From the NCBI GenBank assembly GCA_016705365.1, contig JADIYI010000008.1, forward strand, positions 372,001 through 436,000: a stretch of DNA of 64,000 nt, in the 5' to 3' direction. This document shows, one piece after another, positions 8,292 through 16,970 of this stretch. The translations under genes were made by a program, and so were the position numbers. Source of the stretch: Gammaproteobacteria bacterium (lineage in GTDB: Bacteria > Pseudomonadota > Gammaproteobacteria > Pseudomonadales > UBA5518). The notes under the pieces were generated by a model. That model was given only the letters and a program-made list of their open reading frames with translations. It did no database searches and had not been told where the DNA came from. Numbering within the stretch: the first letter of the stretch is position 1; each line of letters begins with the position of its first letter.

Positions 8292-9244
8292 GCGTGCTGC
8301 TCGATATCCGCGATCTGAAGACCCACTTCCGTCTCGGACCGCGCCAGACCGTGCACGCGGTCGACGGGATCACGCTCGCCATCGAGCGCAACCAGATCGT
8401 GGGGCTGGTCGGCGAGAGCGGCTCCGGCAAATCAACGCTCGGCAAGACCGTTGCGGGGCTGCTGCCCAGGACCTCGGGGGAAATCCGCTACGACGGCAAA
8501 CCGCTGCCGCAACGCTATTCGGTGGCCGATTTCAGGCGTTACTCGCGCGAGATCCAGATGATCTTCCAGGATCCCTACGCCTCGTTGAATCCGCGCATGA
8601 CGGTAGAGGAGATCATCGGCGAGGGGCTGCGTCTGCAGCCCGGCGCGACGCCCCGCGACCATCGTGCCCAGGTGGCGCAATGGCTGGAGCGGGTCGGCTT
8701 GTCGGCGGATCACATGATGCGTTATCCGCACGAATTCTCGGGCGGGCAGCGTCAGCGTCTCGGCATCGCACGCGCCCTGATCGTGAAACCGAAATTCGTG
8801 GTCTGCGATGAGCCCATCTCGGCGCTCGATGTGTCGGTGCAGGCCCAGATCGTCAACCTGCTGGGCGAATTGCAGGCAACACTCGGCCTGACCCTGCTGT
8901 TCATTGCCCACGATCTGTCGATGGTGCGTTATATCTCGGATCGCATGGTGGTGATGTATCTCGGAGCCCTGGTCGAGGAGGGCCCCGCGGACCAGGTCTA
9001 TTTCGAGCCGCGCCACCCCTATACGCGGCTGCTGGTCGCCTCCAATCCGGAACCTGACCCGCGGATCGAGAAGGCCCGCGTGCATGAACCGATCGTGGGC
9101 GATATTCCATCACCGATCAACGTGCCGGCGGGCTGTCGCTTTGCAGGCCGCTGTCCGGACGTGATGGCGCGCTGTCGGATCGAGACTCCCGGGTACCGCT
9201 CGCGCGAGGCCGGACGCATGATCGCTTGCCACCTGTACGACTGA
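8288..9244 (+). CDS. oppF: Oligopeptide ABC transporter ATP-binding protein OppF
   Basis: This 318-residue ATPase pairs with OppD. It shows Walker A GESGSGKSTLGKT near residue 45, Q-loop MIFQDPYASLNPRM, signature FSGGQRQRLGIARAL, Walker B FVVCDEPISALDVSVQ and H-loop LFIAHDLSMVRYIS. The C-terminal extension ends with the GCRFAGRCPDVMARC cysteine cluster. It overlaps oppD by the sequence ATGA. It is the last gene of the opp operon; the next gene starts 166 bases later and encodes an aminopeptidase, which fits peptide utilisation, though co-transcription is unproven. Confidence 0.93.
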   Translation: MSVLLDIRDLKTHFRLGPRQTVHAVDGITLAIERNQIVGLVGESGSGKSTLGKTVAGLLPRTSGEIRYDGKPLPQRYSVADFRRYSREIQMIFQDPYASLNPRMTVEEIIGEGLRLQPGATPRDHRAQVAQWLERVGLSADHMMRYPHEFSGGQRQRLGIARALIVKPKFVVCDEPISALDVSVQAQIVNLLGELQATLGLTLLFIAHDLSMVRYISDRMVVMYLGALVEEGPADQVYFEPRHPYTRLLVASNPEPDPRIEKARVHEPIVGDIPSPINVPAGCRFAGRCPDVMARCRIETPGYRSREAGRMIACHLYD

Positions 9245-9335
9245 AACCCGGGGTGTAGCCGGCGGGAATGCATTGACAGACACCGATTACCACGGTCAGT
9301 TTCGCTAAATTTTTCAAATCGGCCATACTGGCAAC

Positions 9336-9410
9336 ATGAAGTCATTGTCTGCCTTTTTTACCCTCCTGTTCGTGATGGGGCGCGGGGGCTTTCCGGGCAG
9401 CGTGAGTTGA
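9336..9410 (+). other. Possible short leader frame before the aminopeptidase
   Basis: An ATG at 9336 opens a 24-codon frame, MKSLSAFFTLLFVM followed by GRGGFPGSVS, whose TGA ends exactly before the ATG at 9411. The hydrophobic start resembles a signal peptide. It may be a translationally coupled leader, a remnant of an alternative N terminus, or chance. Nothing else is evident in the 9245-9410 spacer. Confidence 0.2.
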
Positions 9411-12047
9411 ATGCGTCTGATAGCGCTCACGGCGCTGCTGCTGGCGTTCTGTGCCGCCTGCACGCCGACACTGCACGGTTCGGCGGCCGGGCGCCCGGCC
9501 AGCGACACGCTCGACGAAAGCAGCGCGCGCCTGCGCGCAATGCAGTTGAGCGAGGTCAGCTATGAGCTCGATATGCAACTCGACGCCGGCTCGCCCGAAT
9601 ACCGTGGTGAGGTCATCATTCGTTTCGGGTTCAACTCGCGCGGAGCACCGCTCACCATCGACTTCGGCGGCGGCACCGTGGAAGCCATGTCCGTCAACGG
9701 CGGATCTTTCAAGGCCGCCGATTACAACGGTTTTTCATAACGGTTCCCGCGGCGGCGCTGCGTGCGGGAAGCAACGACGTCCGCATCCGTTACCGCCACC
9801 CCTGGAGCACGGAATCCTCGGGACTGTTCCGCTTCACCGACCCCGAGGATGGGCGCAGCTATGTCTACACCGATTTCGAAGCCTACGCGGCGAATCGTGC
9901 CTTTCCCCTGCTTCGACCAACCCGATATCAAGGCCAGCTATACACTCGGCGTGGAGGTCCCGGCCTCCTGGCAGGTGATCAGCGCTACCCGGGAAACCCG
10001 GGTCAGCGATTCCGGTGACACGCGCCGCTGGACCTTTGCCCGGAGCGCCCGCTTCAGCACCTACCTGTTCAGCCTGCATACCGGCGAATACCAGGTCTGG
10101 GAGGACCGTGAAGCGCGTATCCCGTCACGCCTGTTCGCACGCCATTCGATCGCGGCTCATGTGCCGGTCGATGACTGGTTCCGCTGGACACGCGCCGGCT
10201 TCGGATTCTTCGAAGACTACTTCGGCATTGCCTATCCCTTCCTCAAGTATGACCAGGTCCTGGTACCGGAATACGCCTCCGGCGCGATGGAAAACGTCGC
10301 CGCGGTGGTCTTCGACGAAAACCTGGTCGGGCGCGGCCAACTCACCGCTACCGCGCGCGAAACCATCGCCAACACCATCCTGCACGAGATGGCGCATATG
10401 TGGTTTGGCAACTGGTGACCATGCAGTGGTGGAACGGCTTGTGGCTGAACGAGTTTTGCCAATTTCATGGCATTCCTCGCCCTTGCCGAAGCCACCGAGT
10501 TCAGGGACGCCTGGCACAGCTTCTACGCCTCCGAGAAAACCTGGGCCTATCGTGACGATGCGCGCGCGACCACGCACCCGATCGAGGTGGTGGTGGCGGA
10601 CGCGCGCAGTTCCTTCGCCAACTTCGATGGTATCTCCTACGGCAAGGGTGCCGCGATTCTCAAGCAGCTGTACTTCCTGCTCGGGCCGGAGGCCTTTCGC
10701 AGCGGCGTCAGCGCGTATCTGCGGGAACGTGCCTGGCGCAACGCCCGGCTCGAGGATTTCGTGGCCGCGCTGGCGCAGGCAAGCGGACGCAACCTCGATG
10801 CCTGGACACGCGAATGGTTGCTCGCAGCAGGCACCAATACCGTCCGCGCCACGGTGCAATGCACAGCCGGCCAACTGCAATCCCTGACCCTGCTGCAGAG
10901 CGCTCCCGCGGCCCGTCCGCAGTTGCGCTCGCAGCGCCTGGAGGTGGCGCTGTATCGCGAGGGCGACGGCAGCCCTTACCAGGTGATCGACACGGTTGTA
11001 GCGGGCGCCAGCAGCGCGGTTTCCATACCCGGACAGATCGCCTGCCCCGATTTCGTCTGGCCCAACCACCGGGACTGGGCCTTTGCACGCCTCGGCCTCG
11101 GCCCGGCCGATCTCGACTTCCTGCAACGCAATCTCATGCAGTTCGACGATCCGCTGATGCGTAACATGATCTGGCAGACGCTATGGCATATGGTCGAGGA
11201 CGGCACCCTCGCGCTGCCGGACTTTCTGCAACTCGCACTGCAGTTCGAGGCGGCAGAGCATGATCCGCGCACCCTGGCGTCCATCCATTACCGTATAGCG
11301 GCCGCCTTCGACCTCGCTCTTCGGATCGGTGCCGCCGGCGGTCTGCCGGTGGCGGTCCCCGAACTGATGCAGCAACTGCGGCGCGATGCGTGGTGGGAGG
11401 TGTTGACCGCCGCAGCGGCCAGTGACAGCCAGAAAATCTGGCTGGATCATTATCTGCGCATCGCCGGAGGCGAAGAGGATCTCGCGATCCTGGCGCGACT
11501 ACTGGGCGAGGATCGGGAAACGCTCGGCTGGAGCCTCGATCAGCCACGCCGCTGGACGCTGCTCGGCTATCTCGCGGCAGGCGGCTACCCCGGTGCATTG
11601 CAGCTGGCGCAAGCCGAGCGCGCGCGCGATCCGTCGTCCAGCGGAGAGCTTGCCTGGCTCGGAGTACAGGCAGCACTACCGGAGCTGCCCCTGAAAGGCG
11701 CGATGCTCGAGCGGCTGATCGGCGGGCAAGCGGACAATACGGCAGCTGCGTCAGCCATCATGAACCATCTTTTCCCGCCCTCGCAGATGGCACTGCAGCG
11801 GGTATTTGCCGCTCGCATCCTGGCTGCGCTGGCGCTGCTCGACAGCACGCGCTCGGAGTACTTCATGGCGGATTATGTGCGGCTCTTCCCGGTACTGTGC
11901 GACACCGCAAGCGCGCAGCTGCTCGCGGCAGCCCTTGCCTCTTCCGCACCGCTCGGCAAACTGGCGCACGACGGACTTGTCGTTGCGCTCGAAGACAATG
12001 ACCGGTGCATGGCCATCCGGGATGCAGAACTACAGATCAGGCCCTGA
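9411..12047 (+). pseudogene. pepN: M1 family aminopeptidase N-like lipoprotein, interrupted by four frameshifts
   Basis: The reading begins with a likely lipoprotein signal (MRLIALTALLLAFCAAC) and follows M1 metallopeptidases for about 878 codons. It includes PCFDQPDIKASYTL, the GAMEN exopeptidase motif near 10288, the zinc motif HEMAHMW at 10383-10403 and the downstream glutamate in LWLNE. The frame is broken twice. A T run at 9731-9735 is one base short, giving TAA at 9738, and the frame returns at an over-long C run at 9905-9908. A C is missing at 10412, giving TGA at 10416, and two bases are missing at 10454, which restores the frame. All active-site residues survive in the conceptual translation. 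It is either a recent pseudogene or carries consensus errors. It would have cleaved N-terminal residues from peptides on the periplasmic side. Confidence 0.75.
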
Positions 12048-12054
12048 AGCGCGC

Positions 12055-12360
12055 TCACAGGACGCGACGCAGCGGTTCGGCAACCAATGCTACAGCCATG
12101 AGGCCGAGCACCATGATGCCGACGAGCCAGGGGACCTGTGCGGACTGCAGCAGCAGGTTCACAAAGGGAGCGAGCGGAAACTGGCTCGCGGCCACGGCCG
12201 ATCCCGTCGCAGCTCCCGTGACCAGGATCCAGTCGGAACGCGAACCCGCCTGACGGGGTGCCGGTGGCAATGCCCGCATCACGCGCAGAGTGAAGCCGTC
12301 ATCGTCAATATGAGGCTCCGCCGCGCCTGCCAGCGCACGTTCCAGCCAGACTTCATTCAT
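12055..12360 (-). CDS. Small membrane protein downstream of ECF sigma factor (possible anti-sigma partner)
   Basis: This is a 101-residue protein of unrecognised family. The N-terminal half is acidic and soluble (NEVWLERALAGAAEPHIDDD). The second half has one or two hydrophobic segments, around FPLAPFVNLLLQSAQVPWL and LVGIMVLGLMAVALVAEPL. It starts 16 bases after the ECF sigma gene on the same strand, so the two are probably co-transcribed. Position, small size, a soluble N terminus and a membrane C terminus are what an anti-sigma or sigma-associated regulator would show, but no zinc-binding HxxxCxxC motif is present. The function is therefore inferred from context only. Confidence 0.6.
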   Translation of the reverse strand: MNEVWLERALAGAAEPHIDDDGFTLRVMRALPPAPRQAGSRSDWILVTGAATGSAVAASQFPLAPFVNLLLQSAQVPWLVGIMVLGLMAVALVAEPLRRVL

Positions 12361-12376
12361 TGCTGAACCCCCCCTG

Positions 12377-12898
12377 TCAGTCGCTGAGGATTTCCTGCAG
12401 CTTCTGGCGGCCTCTCAGTACATGTGTTTTGACGGTCCCCACGGGCATTGCCATGATGTCCGCGATTTCCGGGTGTGAAAACCGCGCTGAAGCGAAAAAG
12501 TGTACCGCATCACGCTGCGCCTGGCTGAGCTGGCGCATCGCCGCATCGAAATGATCCATGAACTCGCGCGCCTCATGGTCTTCGCCTGCGCTCGGATGCT
12601 GATCGCCGATCTCCTCGGCCGCGGGCTCGTTGCGGCGCAGCTCGTCGAGAAAGCAGCGATAGGCGATGCGATAGATCCAGCTGCGAAAGCTGCTGTCGCG
12701 CCTGAAGCTGGCGATCGAACGATACGCCCTGATGAAGGTTTCCTGGGCAAGGTCATCGGCCAGCGCGATATTGCCACGCGTGAACCGGCGCAGCGAATTG
12801 CGGACGTCCGACTGGTGACGCGCGACCAGCATCGCAAAGGCATGACGACCGTCATGCCCCGCCGCACGCGCGACCAGCTCCTCATCGCTCGATTCCAC
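12377..12898 (-). CDS. RNA polymerase ECF-family sigma factor
   Basis: This 173-residue sigma-70 family protein has regions 2 and 4 only, as ECF factors do. Region 2 spans about residues 22-95 (DDLAQETFIRAYRSIASF and FRSWIYRIAYRCFLDELRR). Region 4 covers about residues 115-170 (LSQAQRDAVHFF, HPEIADIMAMPVGTVKTHVLRGRQKLQ, the helix-turn-helix). It would recruit RNA polymerase to a small regulon in response to an unknown signal. It is the third gene of a four-gene run on this strand, 18 bases after a DUF6249 membrane protein and 16 bases before the small membrane protein. No ECF-type promoter was recognised upstream. Confidence 0.9.
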   Translation of the reverse strand: MESSDEELVARAAGHDGRHAFAMLVARHQSDVRNSLRRFTRGNIALADDLAQETFIRAYRSIASFRRDSSFRSWIYRIAYRCFLDELRRNEPAAEEIGDQHPSAGEDHEAREFMDHFDAAMRQLSQAQRDAVHFFASARFSHPEIADIMAMPVGTVKTHVLRGRQKLQEILSD

Positions 12899-12916
12899 CG
12901 GCCGGCAGTTCCGGAG

Positions 12917-13375
12917 TCAGGCTACCGCGGAGCTGCCGACGTTCGGCTTCTCGATCTTCCATACCACGATCTGCGCGATACCGATGCACAGGGGTATCAG
13001 GCCGATGCTCGCCACATCGATGCCCGACACCAGGTAGAGCCAGACACAGACGGCCACCCCGATCGCGATATTCACCGTGCCACGCGCCAGTGCGCTCTTG
13101 CCGTTCTTGCCCTTGTCGAGCGCGTCGAGCAGTTCCACCGGTACATCGCGTCCCTGTTCGATGATCTTGTCGATGGTCTGGTGTACCAGCTGGCGCTTGC
13201 GACGGTTGTTGAAACTGATGATCGTCACGATCAGCACCGGCCCGCCGAACAACAGCACGATCGCGAGCACTGCGGGAATGATCTCGGAATCGAATCCGGA
13301 TTCCGCCTTGTGCACGACGGTGCGCCCTTGCTTGAGCCCCTCGATGTCCCTGATCGCCGCACGCAACTCGCTCAT
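12917..13375 (-). CDS. DUF6249-like membrane protein
   Basis: This is a 152-residue protein with a soluble N terminus (about 30 residues), a first membrane helix (IIPAVLAIVLLFGGPVLIVTI), a basic cytoplasmic loop (FNNRRKRQLVHQTIDKIIEQG) and two further hydrophobic segments (VNIAIGVAVCVWLYLVSG and SIGLIPLCIGIAQIVVW). The helix followed by a charged Arg/Lys-His loop matches the DUF6249 pattern as recalled, often found beside ECF sigma genes. The ATG overlaps the stop of the upstream gene as ATGA, a sign of translational coupling. No biochemical function is known. Confidence 0.65.
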   Translation of the reverse strand: MSELRAAIRDIEGLKQGRTVVHKAESGFDSEIIPAVLAIVLLFGGPVLIVTIISFNNRRKRQLVHQTIDKIIEQGRDVPVELLDALDKGKNGKSALARGTVNIAIGVAVCVWLYLVSGIDVASIGLIPLCIGIAQIVVWKIEKPNVGSSAVA

Positions 13376-13878
13376 ATCCTCGTCATCGAGCTCGCTGCCG
13401 ATGCTTTCCGGAAGGCGCCCGAGTGCCGCTTCGAGAGTTTGCCGATCACGCGCTCCACTTCCCTGTCCGCCGGGCTCGATTCCTCATCATCGGCGTCCAC
13501 GGTAATCGTGATGCCACGAGCTTTGGACGCCGCACCGGCATCATCCTCGTCGCCGCGGCGCTCGAACACCATCCGCTCGGCGGCCAGCCACAACACTACA
13601 GCTACCCATTGCAGCGCGATCAGCGCGAGCGGCAGGCCCTCGGCGCCCCGCGCCATCGCGAGCGCCATGTCGCCAAGATCCGCGATACGTCCGATCCAGG
13701 TGCCGGAGATCAGCGTCTGGAACAGCAGCCGGAACGCATCCGGATCGAGATCGCGCAGCGCACCGGCAATCCCTCGCTCAGCGAGCGCACGCCAGGCGGA
13801 ACCGTCGATCGCGCCGAGAAAGGCGGTCTGCGTCAATTGAAATCCCAGCAACAACAGATATTTTTCCACGTCTGCCAT
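13372..13878 (-). CDS. Hypothetical membrane-associated protein heading the ECF sigma cluster
   Basis: This 168-residue protein is not recognised. Residues about 80-100 form one clear hydrophobic segment (GLPLALIALQWVAVVLWLAAE), followed by an acidic linker (DADDEESSPADREVERVIGKL). Its last codons overlap the next gene as ATGA. The final 20 residues (KRHSGAFRKASAASSMTRI) are unlike the rest. In the frame of the next gene the same DNA reads LEAALGRLPESIGSELDDED directly into that gene's start, so a two-base TC duplication near 13435 could have split one protein in two. Otherwise this is the coupled first gene of the sigma operon. Confidence 0.5.
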   Translation of the reverse strand: MADVEKYLLLLGFQLTQTAFLGAIDGSAWRALAERGIAGALRDLDPDAFRLLFQTLISGTWIGRIADLGDMALAMARGAEGLPLALIALQWVAVVLWLAAERMVFERRGDEDDAGAASKARGITITVDADDEESSPADREVERVIGKLSKRHSGAFRKASAASSMTRI

Positions 13879-13966
13879 CCATCAATTCACCTGCTTGCTG
13901 ATATAGACGTGAACGCCGGCACGATGGATTCACCCGCCGCGAAAAATAATGCTCCGGAACGCCGGG

Positions 13967-14150
13967 TCATCCGGACTCTCGGGGCAGCAGTTGCAGCTTG
14001 TTGTGATCATTGCGCTCGAACACATCGTGCTCGCTCGGCTCCTCGAGCCGGTACAGGTCGGCACGGGCGCGGTTGTTGTCGCCCCCCAGCAGGTATACGA
14101 GGCCGCGCCGCAAGCAGAAGGAGTGTCCGAAGGCCTGACGTAAGCCGCGT
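13967..14150 (-). pseudogene. Possible C-terminal gene remnant
   Basis: In the 288-base spacer 13879-14166 the minus strand holds about 60 codons of protein-like sequence (FGHSFCLRRGLVYLLGGDNN, then ADLYRLEEPSEHDVFERNDH) ending at TGA. There is no ATG or GTG near its beginning. It could be the tail of a lost gene or a small gene with a TTG start. The family is not recognised and the call is tentative. Confidence 0.25.
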
Positions 14151-14166
14151 ATTGCCGGCTTTGGCC

Positions 14167-15144
14167 TCAGTCGAGCGCCAGTGCCGCGAACACCTCGGCG
14201 CGCAGCTCGCGCGACTCGTTGACCAGATGATGGCCCGCCCCGTCCACCATGCGAATGTCGGCGCGCGGGAACTTTTGCCTGATCATCGGCAGGTTCCATC
14301 TCCAGTCGACCGTGTCATCAGCCGTTCCCTGCACCACCAGTGGCGCGTAGCCGGTCGCGGCATGACCGACGAACTCGCCGATCCACTGGCGCATCGCGCT
14401 GACCCAGCGGATCGACAGGATACGACTTTGCAACGGATCGACCCGTACGAAATCCAGGAATTCGTCGTCACTGGAATTGCGCACGAAACTGCGCCCGAGA
14501 TTATTGCGCACCCGATGCAACAGGGTGTGCAGCAATTTCACCCGGTGCCACCTCGCGGGACGCACCAATGGCGCCAGCAGCATCATGCGCTCGAACGGGC
14601 ATGCGGCCGGTGAACGGCATTTGCGGAACGCCCAGCTCATCAGGATTGCGCCGCCCGTGCTCTGGCCGATCGCCCAGAGCGGTCGCGGCAACTCCGCGCC
14701 ATGCAACTCGAGCATGGCCTCCAGCACGTCGGTGTAATCCTCGAAGCTGTGGATCCTGGCCTGCGGCCCCGATGACAGGCCGTGACCGGGCAGATCCCAT
14801 ATCAGCACATTGCGCCCGCTGTTCAGGCAATGTTCGATCAGGTGACCATAGAGGCCCGCGTGATCGAAATAGCCGTGCAGCAAAATGCAGGTTCCGCGCG
14901 CCTTCGGCAGCTGGTAGTAATGACAGGCGATGCGGAAGCCCGCTGCCTCGGTGAGCCCGAAATGGTGATTCACCCCCGCAATCCGGTTCGCAAAATCGAT
15001 ACCGTAAAACGCGAAATAATCGTGTTCCGCGGCACTCGCCACGCTGAGGCCGCTGAACGCGAGCGTCCGCAGCCCGGCGCGCGTCACTTGCGGATCGAAA
15101 ATCCGCGGACCATGACGGCTGCCGCCGGAAGGGGCGCTGGCCAT
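14167..15144 (-). CDS. Alpha/beta hydrolase, monoacylglycerol lipase / lysophospholipase-like
   Basis: This 325-residue protein has the alpha/beta-hydrolase order: oxyanion-region LLHGYFDHAGLYGHL near residue 90, DLPGHGLSSGP near residue 118, the nucleophile elbow AIGQSTGGAILMSWAF (Ser in GQSTG) near residue 157, and VVQGTADDTVDW (catalytic Asp) and GAGHHLVNES (catalytic His) near the end. The pattern fits the PldB/Hydrolase_4 group acting on acylglycerols or lysophospholipids. No signal peptide is seen, so it is probably cytoplasmic. It begins 7 bases after the fba stop and is probably co-transcribed with it. The true substrate cannot be deduced. Confidence 0.8.
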   Translation of the reverse strand: MASAPSGGSRHGPRIFDPQVTRAGLRTLAFSGLSVASAAEHDYFAFYGIDFANRIAGVNHHFGLTEAAGFRIACHYYQLPKARGTCILLHGYFDHAGLYGHLIEHCLNSGRNVLIWDLPGHGLSSGPQARIHSFEDYTDVLEAMLELHGAELPRPLWAIGQSTGGAILMSWAFRKCRSPAACPFERMMLLAPLVRPARWHRVKLLHTLLHRVRNNLGRSFVRNSSDDEFLDFVRVDPLQSRILSIRWVSAMRQWIGEFVGHAATGYAPLVVQGTADDTVDWRWNLPMIRQKFPRADIRMVDGAGHHLVNESRELRAEVFAALALD

Positions 15145-15151
15145 CGCTCGC

Positions 15152-16216
15152 TCAGCTCACTTTCTGCGTCAGCGCGCCACTGGCGTAACGCCGATACATT
15201 TCCTCGAGCGACACGCCCTTGATCGCATCGGCCTGCCCCGCGGCACCGAAAGCCTCGTAGCGCTCGCGGCAGATCGCCTTCATGGCCTTGATCGTTTCCT
15301 GGAGATACTTGCGCGGATCGAACTCGGACTTGTTGCGAGCCATGAAACGCCTGATCGCTCCGGTCGAGGCAAGTCGCAGATCGGTATCGATGTTGATCTT
15401 GCGCACCCCGTGGCGAATGCCTTCCTGTATTTCCGCGAGCGGCACACCATAGGTTTCGGGTATCTCTCCGCCGAACTCGTTGATCACCGCCAGCCAGTCC
15501 TGCGGCACCGAGGACGAGCCGTGCATCACCAGGTGGGTATCGGGAATGCGCGCGTGGATGTCGCGTATGCGCCCGATCGCCAGGACGTCGCCGGTCGGCT
15601 TGCGCGAGAACTTGTAGGCGCCGTGACTGGTGCCGATCGCAATGGCCAGGGCATCGACACCGGTATCGCGCACGAAGCGCGCCGCCTCGTCGGGATCGGT
15701 CAGCATCTGCTCGTGGCTCAGCTGGCCTTGCGCACCGATGCCGTCTTCTTCCCCGGCAAGGCCTGTTTCCAGCGAGCCCAGGCAACCGATCTCGCCCTCC
15801 ACCGACACACCGCAGGCATGCGCCATCTCGACCACCTGCCGCGTCACGCGCACGTTGTAATCGTAATCGGTGGGGGTTTTGCCGTCCTCGCCGAGCGAAC
15901 CATCCATCATCACCGAGCTGAAACCGAGCTGGATGGAGCGCTGGCACACTGCCGCAGACACGCCGTGATCCTGGTGCATCACGACCGGAATGTGCGGAAA
16001 CTCCTCGATCGCCGCGAGCATGAGGTGCCTGAGAAAATTGGAACCGGCATATTTGCGCGCGCCCGCCGAGGCCTGCACGATCACCGGACTGGCGGTCTCG
16101 TCCGCGGCCTCCATGATCGCGCGCATCTGCTCGAGGTTGTTGACATTGAAAGCCGGCACCCCGTACCCGAACTCGGCGGCGTGGTCGAGCAACTGTCTCA
16201 TGCTGATCAATGACAT
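15152..16216 (-). CDS. fba: Fructose-bisphosphate aldolase class II (Calvin-cycle subtype)
   Basis: This 354-residue zinc-dependent aldolase cleaves fructose-1,6-bisphosphate reversibly in glycolysis and gluconeogenesis. Landmarks are FGYGVPAFNVNNLEQ at the N terminus, IPVVMHQDHGVSA (zinc-binding His), SVMMDGSLGEDGKTPT, VEGEIGCLGSLE, AIAIGTSHGAYKF, HLVMHGSSSVP and RKINIDTDLRLA. The length and the insert after EGEIGCLG fit the CbbA-like subtype rather than E. coli FbaA. The start MSLISMRQL at 16216 is preceded by GAGGA. In many gammaproteobacteria fba follows pgk directly; here about 6 kb of other genes lie between. Confidence 0.95.
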   Translation of the reverse strand: MSLISMRQLLDHAAEFGYGVPAFNVNNLEQMRAIMEAADETASPVIVQASAGARKYAGSNFLRHLMLAAIEEFPHIPVVMHQDHGVSAAVCQRSIQLGFSSVMMDGSLGEDGKTPTDYDYNVRVTRQVVEMAHACGVSVEGEIGCLGSLETGLAGEEDGIGAQGQLSHEQMLTDPDEAARFVRDTGVDALAIAIGTSHGAYKFSRKPTGDVLAIGRIRDIHARIPDTHLVMHGSSSVPQDWLAVINEFGGEIPETYGVPLAEIQEGIRHGVRKINIDTDLRLASTGAIRRFMARNKSEFDPRKYLQETIKAMKAICRERYEAFGAAGQADAIKGVSLEEMYRRYASGALTQKVS

Positions 16217-16361
16217 CGCGAATCCTCGGCGTGTGGCGGTCCTGGCAGCCATGATTGCGTCCTCGAAACAGGGCTCTCCATGGCGTTCGGTCAGCGCGCG
16301 AGTCTAATGCAGCCGCCCGTCTCTGTCATCGCCACTGTTTTGCTGGCGGCGGCATTGCGTC

Positions 16362-16367
16362 TACAAT
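16362..16367 (+). promoter_or_regulatory. Candidate -10 element for the YSC84 lipoprotein gene
   Basis: TACAAT at 16362-16367 lies 31 bases before the lipoprotein start, with a poor -35 (TTTGCT) 17 bases upstream. It lies in the divergent spacer with fba. Confidence 0.3.
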
Positions 16368-16398
16368 GCCGCCGAGCCCCTATTCCGAGGAAACCCCC

Positions 16399-16953
16399 AT
16401 GAGAATCGTTACCGTTATGCTCGCCGTGGCAGTGTTGCTGAGCGGCTGCATGGCTGCTGGCCAGACCAAGGAAGACAAGCGGCGCAATGTGGAGAACATG
16501 CGCAAGGAAGTGCTGACGGATCTTTACAAGAAATACCCCGGGGCCGCCAACGAGATCAAGAGCGCGACCGGTTATGCGGTATTTTCGAGCTGGAACGCGG
16601 CCGTGATTTTTGCCTCGGTCGGCCAGGGCTTCGGCGTGGTGGTGGATAACGTGAGTGGCGCCCATACCTACATGGGGATGGGTGCACTGGGTGGTGGTCT
16701 CGGCGCCGGCGTCAAGGACTACCGCGCGGTCTACGTCTTCTCCAAGCGCCATATCATGGAGCGCTTCATCGAACAGGGTCTCAATATCGGCGGCAACGCC
16801 GACGCCGCGGCCAAAGCCAATACCCAGGGTGCGGCAGTGGGCGGAGAACTGGTGCTGGATGGAATCAAGATCTACCAGATGACCGAGTCGGGTCTCACCT
16901 TGCAGGCGATGATCCAAGGCACCAAATTCTGGAAAGACGCCGACCTGAACTGA
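16399..16953 (+). CDS. YSC84-domain lipoprotein
   Basis: This 184-residue protein starts with a lipoprotein signal, MRIVTVMLAVAVLLSGC, whose lipobox LSGC predicts acylation of Cys17. The mature part carries the YSC84/SYLF pattern: a helical start (LYKKYPGAANEIKSATGYAVF), then VIFASVGQGFGVVVDN, a glycine-rich MGMGALGGGLGAGVKDYRAVYVF and AAVGGELVLDGIKIYQMTESG. SYLF domains bind lipids in eukaryotes; the role of bacterial versions is unclear. It is transcribed toward the repeat cluster and is convergent with the fatty acyl-CoA reductase gene. GAGGAAA precedes the start at a suitable distance. Confidence 0.8.
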   Translation: MRIVTVMLAVAVLLSGCMAAGQTKEDKRRNVENMRKEVLTDLYKKYPGAANEIKSATGYAVFSSWNAAVIFASVGQGFGVVVDNVSGAHTYMGMGALGGGLGAGVKDYRAVYVFSKRHIMERFIEQGLNIGGNADAAAKANTQGAAVGGELVLDGIKIYQMTESGLTLQAMIQGTKFWKDADLN

Positions 16954-16970
16954 TAGTCAGCGGAAAAGCG

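Noticed and set aside
9273..9311. Promoter with TTGACA at 9273 for the aminopeptidase
   Set aside because: The -35 is perfect but no acceptable -10 lies 16-18 bases downstream; TAAATT is 27 bases away.
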